Assembly (NCBI RefSeq): GCF_040372165.1
Contig: NZ_BAABWG010000007.1
Coordinates: 1-64,000, forward strand
DNA from: Hydrogenophaga sp040372165
GTDB taxonomy: Bacteria; Pseudomonadota; Gammaproteobacteria; Burkholderiales; Burkholderiaceae_C
Length of the DNA stretch: 64,000 nt
Direction: 5' to 3'
The translations under genes and the position numbers were made by a program. Position 1 is the stretch's first letter, and each line of letters begins with the position of its first letter. Shown piece by piece: positions 1-7,722 of the stretch. The notes beneath the pieces were generated by a model. The model did no database searches, had not been told where the DNA came from, and saw only the letters and a program-made list of their open reading frames with translations.

Positions 1-53
1 TTTCAGCTCCGTTTTACAAAAATTGCCGAAATAACCAGATCAACAAATGCGTT

Positions 54-128
<75 letters not shown>

Positions 129-185
129 ATTGACAGGAATACCTGCCAACACAAATCACTGCCACACCCAACGAGCAAAGTGATA

Positions 186-259
186 TGGAGCGGGAGACGG
201 GAATCGAACCCGCGTCATCAGCTTGGAAGGCTGGGGTTCTACCATTGAACTACTCCCGC
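186..259 (-). tRNA. tRNA-Gly (anticodon TCC)
   Basis: The reverse complement has a GCGGGAG acceptor strand paired with CTCCCGC, the D-loop GTTCAATGGTAGAAC, the anticodon loop CTTCCAA with anticodon TCC (Gly GGA/GGG), the T arm GGGTTCGATTCCC and an encoded CCA. It sits between tRNA-Tyr and tRNA-Thr with short spacers, consistent with one processed precursor transcript. Confidence 0.95.
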
Positions 260-335
260 CCGAATCGGGCCGCGCCGCCTGGCAGCGAGCACGAACCGCA
301 CAAGGCGAGCAGCGCTCGCACATCACTTTGATCGC

Positions 336-421
336 TGGTGGAGGGGGCTGGATTCGAACCAGCGTACGCGTAAGCGGGCAGATTTACAGTCTGCTGCCTT
401 TAACCACTCGGCCACCCCTCC
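336..421 (-). tRNA. tRNA-Tyr (anticodon GTA)
   Basis: An 86-nt class II tRNA with a long variable arm, as expected for bacterial tRNA-Tyr. The acceptor GGAGGGG pairs with CCCCTCC, the anticodon loop CTGTAAA carries GTA, and the T arm is GGTTCGAATCC with an encoded CCA. It is the promoter-proximal member of the Tyr-Gly-Thr cluster. Confidence 0.95.
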
Positions 422-436
422 GTAGCGAAGCCTTGA

Positions 437-466
437 ATTATGCCATGAAAATTCTGGAATAGTGAA
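437..466 (-). promoter_or_regulatory. Probable sigma-70 promoter of the tRNA-Tyr/Gly/Thr cluster
   Basis: On the minus strand a TTCACT -35 (461-466) is followed by an 18-nt spacer and a CATAAT -10 (437-442), ending 15 nt before the 5' end of tRNA-Tyr. Each hexamer matches consensus at 4-5 of 6 positions. This is position and motif evidence only. Confidence 0.45.
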
Positions 467-491
467 GCCCCGGGTGATTTATCGCGTCATG

Positions 492-1274
492 TCACCATTT
501 AACGGCCGGTCGGCCCTGCTCTTTCAGCCAGGCATTGGCTGCGGAAAAGTGGCCGCAGCCTAGAAATGGCGCGGGCCCGCGCGTCGCCGACAGGGGGGAA
601 GGGTGGTTGCTTTGCAGCACAAGGTGCCGCCCCCGATCGACCAGAGCTTGCTTTTTCTGGGCGTGCGCACCCCACAGCATGAACACGGTGGGTGATGCGT
701 CCGGCCCACCGCAATGACCTACCAATGTATCGGTCAGTGTCTCCCAGCCTCTCCCGGAGTGGCTGGCGGCCTGGCCATCTTCCACAGTCAGGCATGTGTT
801 GAGCAGCAACACACCTTGTTCGGCCCAGCGCACCAGGGACCCACTGGCGGGGACAGGCATTCCCAGGTCGTGCCCCAGTTCTTTGAATATGTTGCGCAGG
901 CTTGGCGGAATGCGGACACCATCGGGGACGGAGAAGGCCAGGCCCTCCGCCTGACCTGGACCATGGTACGGATCTTGGCCGAGGATGACGACGCGAACGT
1001 CCTTTGGCGCCACGGCAGAGAGCGCTCGCAAGGGCTCAGGCGGGTAGATGTGCGCCCCCGTCGTCATGCGTTGCTCCAGAAAAGAAAGCAACCCACGTCC
1101 GTCCTCGGACTGAAAGTAATTCCTCACATACGGAAGCCACCCGGCATGAACCTTCCACATGCCGGGATCCACAGTGGTCAGCCGTGGAGCACCGCCACCG
1201 GCCACCGTCACCTCGTCCGTCAACGGAAGGCCGAGCTGCGCTGACTCCATCATCTGGCGCCTGACCTTGGGCAT
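492..1274 (-). CDS. ung: Uracil-DNA glycosylase (family 1)
   Basis: A 260-aa protein that excises uracil from DNA to start base excision repair in the cytoplasm. The water-activating motif GQDPYHG is at residues 99-105 (catalytic Asp101), the uracil-pocket LLLNTCLTV stretch is near 156-164, and the HPSPLS loop with the catalytic His is at 224-229. Length is slightly above the usual ~225 aa because of an extended N terminus. The ATG at 1274 overlaps the trpC stop codon (ATGA), so ung is translationally coupled to the end of the trp operon. The family call is secure; co-transcription with trp is inferred from the overlap. Confidence 0.96.
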   Translation of the reverse strand: MPKVRRQMMESAQLGLPLTDEVTVAGGGAPRLTTVDPGMWKVHAGWLPYVRNYFQSEDGRGLLSFLEQRMTTGAHIYPPEPLRALSAVAPKDVRVVILGQDPYHGPGQAEGLAFSVPDGVRIPPSLRNIFKELGHDLGMPVPASGSLVRWAEQGVLLLNTCLTVEDGQAASHSGRGWETLTDTLVGHCGGPDASPTVFMLWGAHAQKKQALVDRGRHLVLQSNHPSPLSATRGPAPFLGCGHFSAANAWLKEQGRPAVKW

Positions 1275-2086
1275 CAGGCAAACAATTTGGCCAGCGCCAG
1301 ACCTGGCTCGGGCGACCGCATGAATGCCTCGCCCACGAGAAAGGCGTTCACCCCGGCCTTGCGCATGCTCTGCACATCGGACGGCGCCAGGATGCCGGAC
1401 TCGGTGATCAGCAGGCGGTCAGCTGGCACATCGGCCAGCATGCCCAGGGTCGTCTGCAGAGTGACTTCGAAGGTGCGCAAGTTGCGATTGTTGATTCCGA
1501 CCAGTGGCGTCTTGAGCTTGAGCGCTCGCTGCAGCTCTTCAGCATCGTGCACCTCGACCAGAACCGCCATGTTCAGGCCATGTGCCACAGCCTCGAGCTC
1601 TGCCATTTGTGCATCTGACAGACATGAGGCAATGAGCAGAATGCAGTCTGCCCCCATGACTCGCGCTTCGTAGACCTGGTACGGGTCCACCATGAAGTCC
1701 TTGCGAAGCACAGGCAGCGCACAGCTGGCACGCGCCTGCTTGAGGTAGTCAGGGCAGCCCTGGAAAAACTGACGGTCCGTCAGCACCGACAGGCAGGCTG
1801 CACTGACTTTCCCGTCGCCTTCTGCATAGCTCTGCGCAATGTCAGCGGGAATGAAGTCTTCCCGAAGAACGCCTTTGCTGGGACTGGCCTTCTTCACCTC
1901 GGCAATCACGGCGGCCTGCCCTGCGGCGATCTTGGCCCGCAGCGCGCCTTCGAAGTCACGCGTGAGCAAACGGGTTTCGGCGTCTTCACGCATCGCTTCG
2001 AGCGATACGCTGCGCTTGGCCTGTGCGATTTCCTCGTGTTTGACGCCGACAATTTTCTGAAGAATGTCAGGGTTGTTGGTGCTCAT
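1274..2086 (-). CDS. trpC: Indole-3-glycerol phosphate synthase
   Basis: A 270-aa TIM-barrel enzyme that converts carboxyphenylaminodeoxyribulose phosphate to indole-3-glycerol phosphate in tryptophan synthesis. The N-terminal signature AEVKKASPSKG lies near residues 62-72, followed by FDV/LRKDF-type strands and the GINNRNLRTFEV and ITESGI phosphate-site motifs. An ATG-compatible frame extends 13 codons upstream, but the start at 2086 gives the normal family N terminus (MSTNNPDIL). It is monofunctional, with no fused TrpF. Its first 20 bases overlap the end of the small ORF at 2067-2255, and its stop overlaps the ung start. Confidence 0.95.
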   Translation of the reverse strand: MSTNNPDILQKIVGVKHEEIAQAKRSVSLEAMREDAETRLLTRDFEGALRAKIAAGQAAVIAEVKKASPSKGVLREDFIPADIAQSYAEGDGKVSAACLSVLTDRQFFQGCPDYLKQARASCALPVLRKDFMVDPYQVYEARVMGADCILLIASCLSDAQMAELEAVAHGLNMAVLVEVHDAEELQRALKLKTPLVGINNRNLRTFEVTLQTTLGMLADVPADRLLITESGILAPSDVQSMRKAGVNAFLVGEAFMRSPEPGLALAKLFA

Positions 2087-2255
2087 GTTTCGATTGTTCG
2101 GATAAATGGGCTTCGGAGGATGCACCGGTTGGATCGCTTGGTGGCGTCTTGAGTACCTTCATCACCACCCGGTGCATGACAAAGCCGGCCAAAACGAACA
2201 GCACGGACACGCCAATGGCGATCCAGGCGCCTTCGTTTTGCAGCCAGACGGGCAT
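2067..2255 (-). CDS. Possible 62-aa single-span membrane protein in the trp operon
   Basis: This frame starts 17 bases after the trpD stop and runs 20 bases into trpC. It encodes a short N terminus (MPVWLQNEG), one clear hydrophobic segment at about residues 9-30 (AWIAIGVSVLFVLAGFV) and a hydrophilic, acidic, His-rich tail. I do not recognise a family. In favour: it fills the trpD-trpC gap exactly and has a coherent transmembrane profile. Against: no good ribosome binding site, short length, and overlap with trpC. It could be a chance frame. Confidence 0.42.
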   Translation of the reverse strand: MPVWLQNEGAWIAIGVSVLFVLAGFVMHRVVMKVLKTPPSDPTGASSEAHLSEQSKHEHQQP

Positions 2256-2271
2256 ACGGGCTACCGGCAGG

Positions 2272-3330
2272 TCAGGCCGCAGCCGCCTGCGAAAAGCTGC
2301 GCAGCGATTCCAGCTTGGCCAAGGCCTGACCGGATGCCAGCCCCTCTTTGGCTTTTTCGATGCCGGCTTCGATGCTGTCGCACACATTGGCGGCATAGAG
2401 GCTGGCCCCCGCATTGAGCGTCACGATGTCTCGGGCGGCGCGCAGATTCTCATCGTCGCGGTTTTCCAGCACGCCCATGAGCATGTCACGGGACTGTTCC
2501 GGCGTTTCCACCTTGAGCGCCCGGCCACCCGCCATGGCCATGCCGAAGTCTTCCGGATGGATCTCGTATTCGGTGATCACACCATCACGCAGTTCGCCCA
2601 CCATGGTGGCCGCACCCAGGGAAATTTCGTCCATGCCATCGAGGCCGTGCACCACCACGGCGTGTTCGGCGCCCAGACGCTGCAGGGCTCGCACCTGGAT
2701 GCCCACCAAGTCAGCGTGGAAGACGCCCATCAGGATGTTGGGGGCAGAGGCTGGGTTGGTGAGAGGCCCCAGGATATTGAAGATGGTCTTGATGCCCAGT
2801 TCGCGGCGCACCGGCGCCACGTTCTTCATGGCGGGGTGGTGGTTGGGTGCGAACATGAAGCCCACGCCCACATCGGCAATGCTTTTCGCAATGGCGTCTG
2901 GCGGCAGGTTGATATTGATGCCCAGGCTCTCCAGCACGTCGGCACTGCCGCTCTTGCTGGACACACTGCGACCACCGTGTTTGCTCACCCTTGCGCCCGC
3001 AGCGGCGGCAACAAACATGGAGCAGGTGGAAATGTTGAAGGTGTGGGAGCCGTCACCGCCCGTGCCCACGATGTCCACCAGGTGGGTGCGGTCGGCCACT
3101 TCCACCTTGGTGGAAAACTCGCGCATCACCTGCGCTGCAGCCGTGATTTCGCCGATGGTTTCCTTCTTGACGCGAAGACCCGTGATCAGCGCTGCTGTCA
3201 AGGTCGGGGAGACTTCGCCACTCATGATCAAACGCATCAGGTGCAGCATCTCGTCGTGAAAGATCTCGCGGTGCTCGATCACACGCTGGAGCGCTTGCTG
3301 AGGGGTGATGGCAGGTGTCTTTTGTGTCAT
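2272..3330 (-). CDS. trpD: Anthranilate phosphoribosyltransferase
   Basis: A 352-aa enzyme that transfers phosphoribosyl from PRPP to anthranilate, the second tryptophan-specific step. The PRPP/Mg signature GTGGDG is at residues 89-94, followed by NISTCS. KHGGRSVSSKSGSADVLE, conserved in the family, lies near 117-134. Length is normal and there is no fused TrpG domain. The ATG at 3330 gives the family-like start (TPQQALQRVIEHREIFHDEM). It lies downstream of lysE with a 56-base gap and upstream of trpC. Confidence 0.96.
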   Translation of the reverse strand: MTQKTPAITPQQALQRVIEHREIFHDEMLHLMRLIMSGEVSPTLTAALITGLRVKKETIGEITAAAQVMREFSTKVEVADRTHLVDIVGTGGDGSHTFNISTCSMFVAAAAGARVSKHGGRSVSSKSGSADVLESLGININLPPDAIAKSIADVGVGFMFAPNHHPAMKNVAPVRRELGIKTIFNILGPLTNPASAPNILMGVFHADLVGIQVRALQRLGAEHAVVVHGLDGMDEISLGAATMVGELRDGVITEYEIHPEDFGMAMAGGRALKVETPEQSRDMLMGVLENRDDENLRAARDIVTLNAGASLYAANVCDSIEAGIEKAKEGLASGQALAKLESLRSFSQAAAA

Positions 3331-3386
3331 GGCGATATCAGAAAGTCAAATGTGGAATCGGCCTGCGAAGCGATTCGTGTCAAGGA

Positions 3387-4046
3387 TCAGGTGGAACTGG
3401 GATTGTCGGTCAGCGCCAGGCGGATGCCAAACCCGATGAACAGGCACCCGGCCACGCGGTCGAGCCAGCGCATTCCGCGCTGCACGAGGTTCGAGCGGCG
3501 CGTGGCCCAGTCGGCCAGCCAGGCGTAGCCAAAGTTGATGGGCAACGAATTCACATTGAAGATCACCCCCAGCGCCAGGAACACCCAGGCTTTGTGCGCA
3601 GTGTCGTGTGCGATGAACTGCGGCACGAACGCCAGGAAGAACAGGGCCACCTTGGGGTTGAGCACATTCGTCAGAAAGCCCCGTCGGTAGACGGACCAGA
3701 GATCCACAGACTCCGGGGTTGCTTGCTGGGTGCCAGCGCCAGCCAGCGGCACCGATGCCCCCGAGGACAACAAGGCCCGCACACCGATATACAGCAGGTA
3801 AGCCGCACCACACCACTTGAGCAGGTTGAACGCCAACGTTGAGGTCGACATGAGCGCACTCAGGCCAACGGCGGCGGCCACCACATGCACCATGCAGCCG
3901 CTCACGATACCCAGCGCCGCCACCATCCCGGCGCGAACGCCCTGCTTCAGGGATGACGTGATGATGTACAGCACGTCTGGCCCGGGCGTGAGGTTGAGCA
4001 GCCAGCCAGCGACGATGAACACGAGGAGTTGAGGCAAGTCAGGCAT
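3387..4046 (-). CDS. LysE/RhtB-family amino acid exporter
   Basis: A 219-aa inner-membrane protein with about six hydrophobic segments and the family signature NLTPGPDVLYI near residues 18-28. These transporters export amino acids or related metabolites. The substrate is not visible in the sequence. It lies between ltaE and trpD on the same strand, with 38 bases to ltaE and 56 to trpD, so it is probably co-transcribed with the trp genes. Export of threonine, homoserine or an aromatic amino acid is possible but unproven. Confidence 0.88.
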   Translation of the reverse strand: MPDLPQLLVFIVAGWLLNLTPGPDVLYIITSSLKQGVRAGMVAALGIVSGCMVHVVAAAVGLSALMSTSTLAFNLLKWCGAAYLLYIGVRALLSSGASVPLAGAGTQQATPESVDLWSVYRRGFLTNVLNPKVALFFLAFVPQFIAHDTAHKAWVFLALGVIFNVNSLPINFGYAWLADWATRRSNLVQRGMRWLDRVAGCLFIGFGIRLALTDNPSST

Positions 4047-4084
4047 GTTCGTCTCAAGGCTTCGTTCGGGGCTGCGGGGCCCGC

Positions 4085-5182
4085 TCAGTAAGGCCCGCTT
4101 TTTGCTGCTGCCGATCCACCGGCAGGCAACTCGGAAAAGAACCGCCGGACGGTGGCGACTGCGTGCTCAATGCCTTGCCTGTCCACACCCAGGTGTGTGA
4201 CGAAGCGCAAGCCGATCAGACCCGTGGCCAATACCTTGTTGGCGGCCAGGAATTCGAGCAAGGCCGGACCGCGCCCGTCGGCCACGTCCACAAACACGAT
4301 GTTGGTGGCAGCGGAGCGAACACTGAGGCCTTCAATGCCCCGAAGGCCTTCAGCGAGCAGTGCCGCGTGGGCATGGTCGTCGGCCAGACGTTCCACATGG
4401 TGTTCGATGGCATGCAGTGCGCAGGCCGCCAACAAGCCAGCCTGACGCAAGCCGCCGCCCGCCATTTTGCGAACACGGCGGGCACGTTCGATGAGCTCTT
4501 TCGAGCCACACAGAGCAGAGCCGACCGGCGCACCCAGGCCTTTGCTGAAGCAAACCGACAGACTATCAAAATGATCGGCAATCTCGCGCAGGCGTTCGTA
4601 GGGCGTCTGCCCCTGGGCGGCTGAGGCCACGGCGGCGTTGAACACACGTGCTCCGTCCAGATGGGTGTTGAGACCCTTGTCGCGCGCCAGCGCTGTGGCG
4701 CTGCGCAGATATTCGTCGGGCATCACATTGCCGTTCCATGTGTTCTCCAGGCACAGCAGGCGGGTGCGCGCGAAGTGCGGATCGTCGGGCTTGATGGCCC
4801 CGGCGATGTCGGCCAGCGCCATGCGTCCCTGAGCGTCCTGCAGCAGGGGCTGCGGCTGCACGCTGCCGAACACCGCCGCGCCACCGCCTTCGTACCGATA
4901 AGTGTGCGCCAGCTGGCCGACGATGTATTCGTCGCCCCGACCGCAATGGGCCAGAATGCCGCAGAGGTTGCTCTGTGTGCCCGAGGGCATGAACAGCGCG
5001 GCTTCCTTGCCAGTGAGGGAGGCGATGCGCTCCTGCAGCGCATTGACCGTGGGGTCGTCGCCAAACACGTCGTCGCCCAGGGGTGCCGCCATCATGGCGG
5101 CACGCATCTCGGGCGTTGGCTGGGTGACGGTGTCACTGCGCAGGTCGACCACCGTTCGGGCTGCTTCAGCGACGTCGCTCAT
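4085..5182 (-). CDS. ltaE: Low-specificity L-threonine aldolase
   Basis: A 365-aa fold-type I PLP enzyme that cleaves threonine or allo-threonine to glycine and acetaldehyde. The N-terminal VDLRSDTVTQPT motif is at residues 12-23, GDDVFGDDPTV at 36-46, the PLP-aspartate stretch HLDGAR at 174-179, and the Schiff-base lysine in CFSKGLGAPVGS is Lys214. The ATG at 5182 overlaps the trpG stop (ATGA), so it is translationally coupled to the anthranilate synthase glutaminase subunit, an unexpected partner for this enzyme. Confidence 0.93.
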   Translation of the reverse strand: MSDVAEAARTVVDLRSDTVTQPTPEMRAAMMAAPLGDDVFGDDPTVNALQERIASLTGKEAALFMPSGTQSNLCGILAHCGRGDEYIVGQLAHTYRYEGGGAAVFGSVQPQPLLQDAQGRMALADIAGAIKPDDPHFARTRLLCLENTWNGNVMPDEYLRSATALARDKGLNTHLDGARVFNAAVASAAQGQTPYERLREIADHFDSLSVCFSKGLGAPVGSALCGSKELIERARRVRKMAGGGLRQAGLLAACALHAIEHHVERLADDHAHAALLAEGLRGIEGLSVRSAATNIVFVDVADGRGPALLEFLAANKVLATGLIGLRFVTHLGVDRQGIEHAVATVRRFFSELPAGGSAAAKSGPY

Positions 5183-5775
5183 CGTGCCATCTCCAAAAAG
5201 TTTCGAAGCTGCGCATGACCGTGCTCCGTGAGGATGCTCTCCGGGTGGTATTGCACACCCTCAATGGGCAAGGTGGTGTGCTTGACGCCCATGATTTCAC
5301 CGTCATCGGTCCAGGCCGTGACTTTCAGGCACTCGGGCAACGAATCGCGCTCGATGGAGAGCGAGTGGTAGCGGTTGACCGTGAAGCGCTGGGGCAGGCC
5401 TGCGAACACACCTTCTTGCGTGGTGGTGATGTCGCTGGTCTTGCCGTGCATGAGTTCCTGGGCCCGGATGATCTTGCCGCCGAAGGCCGCGCCGATGCTC
5501 TGGTGCCCCAGGCACACGCCGAGGATGGGGAGCTTGCCAGCAAAGTGCTGGATGCAGGGCACCGAAATGCCTGCTTCCATCGGCGAACACGGCCCGGGTG
5601 AAATCACGAGCAGTTCAAACTCGCCATTGGCGAAACGCTGATCGAGTTCGGCAACGGTGACTTCGTCATTGCGGACGACGGTGACGTCAGCGCCCAACTC
5701 TCCGAGGTATTGAACAATGTTGTAGGTGAACGAGTCGTAGTTGTCCACCATAAGCAGTTTGACCGGGGCTTTCAT
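5179..5775 (-). CDS. trpG: Anthranilate synthase component II (glutamine amidotransferase)
   Basis: A 198-aa class I glutamine amidotransferase that supplies ammonia to TrpE. DNYDSFTYN is at residues 11-19, the oxyanion region SPGP at 59-62, the nucleophile Cys88 in GVCLGHQ, and the His-Glu pair in YHPES at 176-180. The frame is open further upstream, but the ATG at 5775 overlaps the trpE stop (ATGA) and gives the normal N terminus. A role as pabA for folate as well is possible, since many bacteria share this subunit. Confidence 0.95.
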   Translation of the reverse strand: MKAPVKLLMVDNYDSFTYNIVQYLGELGADVTVVRNDEVTVAELDQRFANGEFELLVISPGPCSPMEAGISVPCIQHFAGKLPILGVCLGHQSIGAAFGGKIIRAQELMHGKTSDITTTQEGVFAGLPQRFTVNRYHSLSIERDSLPECLKVTAWTDDGEIMGVKHTTLPIEGVQYHPESILTEHGHAQLRNFLEMAR

Positions 5776-7271
5776 TCCATGCCCTCCTCGACCAGCTCGG
5801 AGGCGCGCAGCAAAGCGCGAGCCTTGTGCTCGGTTTCTCTCCATTCCATCTCGGGAATGGAGTCGGCCACGACACCGGCAGCCGCCTGCACATAGAGGGT
5901 TTCATCCTTGATGATGCCGGTGCGGATGGCGATGGCAATGTCCATGTCGCCGGCGAAGCTGAGGTAGCCACAAGCGCCGCCGTAGATGCCACGCTTGACG
6001 GGTTCGAGCTGATCGATCAGCTCCATGGCGTGCACTTTGGGAGCGCCGGTGAGTGTGCCGGCCGGGAAGGTGGCTTTGAGCACGTCCATATTGGTCATGC
6101 CGTCGTTGAGGATGCCCTCGACGTTGCTGACGATGTGCATGACGTGGCTGTAGCGCTCTACCGCAAAGGCTTCGGTGACTTTGACCGTGCCGATCTTGGC
6201 GATGCGGCCGATGTCGTTGCGGGCCAGGTCGATCAGCATGACGTGCTCGGCGCGCTCTTTCGGGTCGCCCACCAGCTCGATCTCGGTGGCCTTGTCCTTC
6301 TCAGGCGTGGCCCCGCGGGGGCGCGTACCGGCCAGCGGTCGGATGGTGACCTTGCGGCCTTCTTCGGTGTGCTCCTCGCGCACCAGGATTTCGGGCGATG
6401 CCCCCACCACGTGGAAATCACCGAAGTGGTAGTAATACATGTAGGGGCTGGGGTTCAGGGACCGCAGGGCGCGATACAGCGAGAGCGGGGGCTGGGTGAA
6501 TCGCTTGTGGATGCGCTGGCCCACCTGGACCTGCATGAAGTCCCCGGCAGCGATCAGCTCTTTGGCGCGGTCGACCGACTGGAGGTAATCGGCCTTGTCA
6601 AAACTGCGCTCGGCCGGGAAGCTCTCGCCTTTGGCCATGGGCGGCACCGTCACCGGTTGACGCAAGGCCAGCTTGAGGGCCTGGAGTCTGGCCTGTGCCT
6701 GCTCGTAGGCGCCATCGACGCCCGGGTCGGCAAAGACAATCATGTGCAACTTGCCCGAAAGATTGTCGATGACGGCAACCTCCTCACACTGCAGCAGCAG
6801 AATGTCGGGGCAACCCAGGTCATCTGGCGGGCAGGTGGTCTCGAGCTTCTTCTCGATGTAGCGAACGGCGTCGTATCCGAAGTAGCCGGCCAGGCCACCG
6901 CAAAAGCGGGGAAGCCCCTCAGTCAGAGCCACCTTGAAGCGGGCCTGGTACTCGGCAATGAAGTCCAGCGGGTTGCCAGCGGCTGTCTCGACCACTTCGC
7001 CATCCGTGACGACTTCGGTGCGGGCCTGGTCGCCAAAGCCACTGGACCGCAAAACGGTACGGGCGGGCAGGCCGATGAAACTGTAGCGGCCAAAACGCTC
7101 GCCCCCCACCACGGATTCGAGAAGAAAGCTGTGGCGCCCGTCACCTTCGGCGTGGGCCAGTTTGAGGTAAAGGGAAAGCGGCGTTTCGAGGTCTGCAAAG
7201 GCCTCGGCCATGAGAGGAATGCGGTTGTAGCCTTCGGCGGCCAATCGCGAAAAATCAGAAGCGCTTGTCAC
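5772..7271 (-). CDS. trpE: Anthranilate synthase component I
   Basis: A 499-aa enzyme that makes anthranilate from chorismate and ammonia with TrpG, the committed tryptophan step. It carries the chorismate-binding signatures IRPLAGTRPRG, ELVGDPKERAEHVMLIDLA (in part), NDIGR and the C-terminal GTLTGAPKVHAMELID. The N-terminal LLES motif, the typical tryptophan feedback site, is near residue 50. I chose GTG at 7271 because it is preceded by GGAG at an 8-nt spacing and gives the usual start before YNRIPL; another GTG lies 24 bases upstream. The trpL leader precedes it on the same strand. Confidence 0.94.
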   Translation of the reverse strand: MTSASDFSRLAAEGYNRIPLMAEAFADLETPLSLYLKLAHAEGDGRHSFLLESVVGGERFGRYSFIGLPARTVLRSSGFGDQARTEVVTDGEVVETAAGNPLDFIAEYQARFKVALTEGLPRFCGGLAGYFGYDAVRYIEKKLETTCPPDDLGCPDILLLQCEEVAVIDNLSGKLHMIVFADPGVDGAYEQAQARLQALKLALRQPVTVPPMAKGESFPAERSFDKADYLQSVDRAKELIAAGDFMQVQVGQRIHKRFTQPPLSLYRALRSLNPSPYMYYYHFGDFHVVGASPEILVREEHTEEGRKVTIRPLAGTRPRGATPEKDKATEIELVGDPKERAEHVMLIDLARNDIGRIAKIGTVKVTEAFAVERYSHVMHIVSNVEGILNDGMTNMDVLKATFPAGTLTGAPKVHAMELIDQLEPVKRGIYGGACGYLSFAGDMDIAIAIRTGIIKDETLYVQAAAGVVADSIPEMEWRETEHKARALLRASELVEEGME

Positions 7272-7424
7272 TGCGGAATCTCCACTTGCCCGCACATGGC
7301 CTGCTGTCAGGTCATCTCGGGCATGTCAAATCGGGGGCGAGTCATGGTCCGAGCTGGCGCATGACCTGGGGCACATCAGGAGTCGTTCGACCACCGGCGC
7401 CCCGCGGGGGGATGGGCACGGATG

Positions 7425-7511
7425 TCAGACTGGCTTACGCCAGGGCCAGGCTCCCCCGCCGCAATGGCGTGGCAGCGAGCCTGCATGGGTCGTCGTGCTG
7501 GAGATCGTCAT
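7425..7511 (-). CDS. trpL: trp operon leader peptide with Trp-Pro-Trp motif
   Basis: A 28-codon minus-strand frame ends 153 bases before the trpE start. The C-terminal part reads GGGAWPWRKPV, placing Trp codons at positions 22 and 24, four codons before the stop. Tandem or near-tandem Trp codons in a short ORF before trpE are the hallmark of attenuation leaders. The sequence CTGGCGTAAGCCAG (7430-7443), starting in the second Trp codon, can form a small hairpin. No ribosome binding site is visible, and the best -10 ends only 9 bases before the ATG, suggesting a leaderless transcript as in the Sinorhizobium trpL RNA. The assignment is by position and codon content. Confidence 0.72.
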   Translation of the reverse strand: MTISSTTTHAGSLPRHCGGGAWPWRKPV

Positions 7512-7520
7512 GATGGCCGC

Positions 7521-7552
7521 AGTTTAGCAAAATCATGTGGCACCCTCGCCAA
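7521..7552 (-). promoter_or_regulatory. Candidate trp operon promoter
   Basis: On the minus strand TGCTAAACT provides an extended -10 (TG one base before TAAACT, 7521-7526), and TTGGCG (7547-7552) is a possible -35 at a long 20-base spacing. A start 7-10 bases downstream would fall at 7514-7511, that is at or just before the trpL ATG. The extended -10 could compensate for the poor -35 spacing. Confidence 0.42.
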
Positions 7553-7651
7553 GCTCGGGTTGTCAGCACGACACAATCGCTCGTGCGCTATATCACGCAG
7601 GGGGTGACTGTTGCATTTTCAGCAGTCAGAATGCGCTGAAGCGCACTCGAT

Positions 7652-7664
7652 GAAACAGTGTTTC
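7652..7664. promoter_or_regulatory. Small perfect palindrome upstream of the 7723 gene
   Basis: GAAACAGTGTTTC has six-base arms around a central G, 58 bases upstream of the ATG at 7723. Its size and position suit a dimeric repressor site, but no regulator is identifiable and it may be chance. Confidence 0.25.
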
Positions 7665-7722
7665 TGTTCCATCATGAAGCACTCAATGAAGCAACACTGA
7701 GATTTTCCACAGGTTAAGCCCT

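Larger units (their letters stand above)
7296..7722. other. Intergenic region between trpE and the divergent plus-strand gene
   Basis: 427 bases without a conventional gene. It holds trpL, its promoter, and between trpL and trpE several GC-rich self-complementary stretches, including a CCCCGCGGGG palindrome near 7401-7410. The half next to the 7723 gene contains a TGCGC-TGAA-GCGCA hairpin around 7632-7645 and a perfect 13-base palindrome, GAAACAGTGTTTC (7652-7664), that could be an operator. No U-rich terminator follows the trpL hairpins. Confidence 0.6.

Noticed and set aside
1..53. Part of tuf at the left edge
   Set aside because: The 53 bases show no EF-Tu coding sequence; tuf is only expected further out by synteny.
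2149..3528. A 459-codon frame antisense to trpD
   Set aside because: Shadow of trpD, which has the complete GTGGDG signature on the minus strand.
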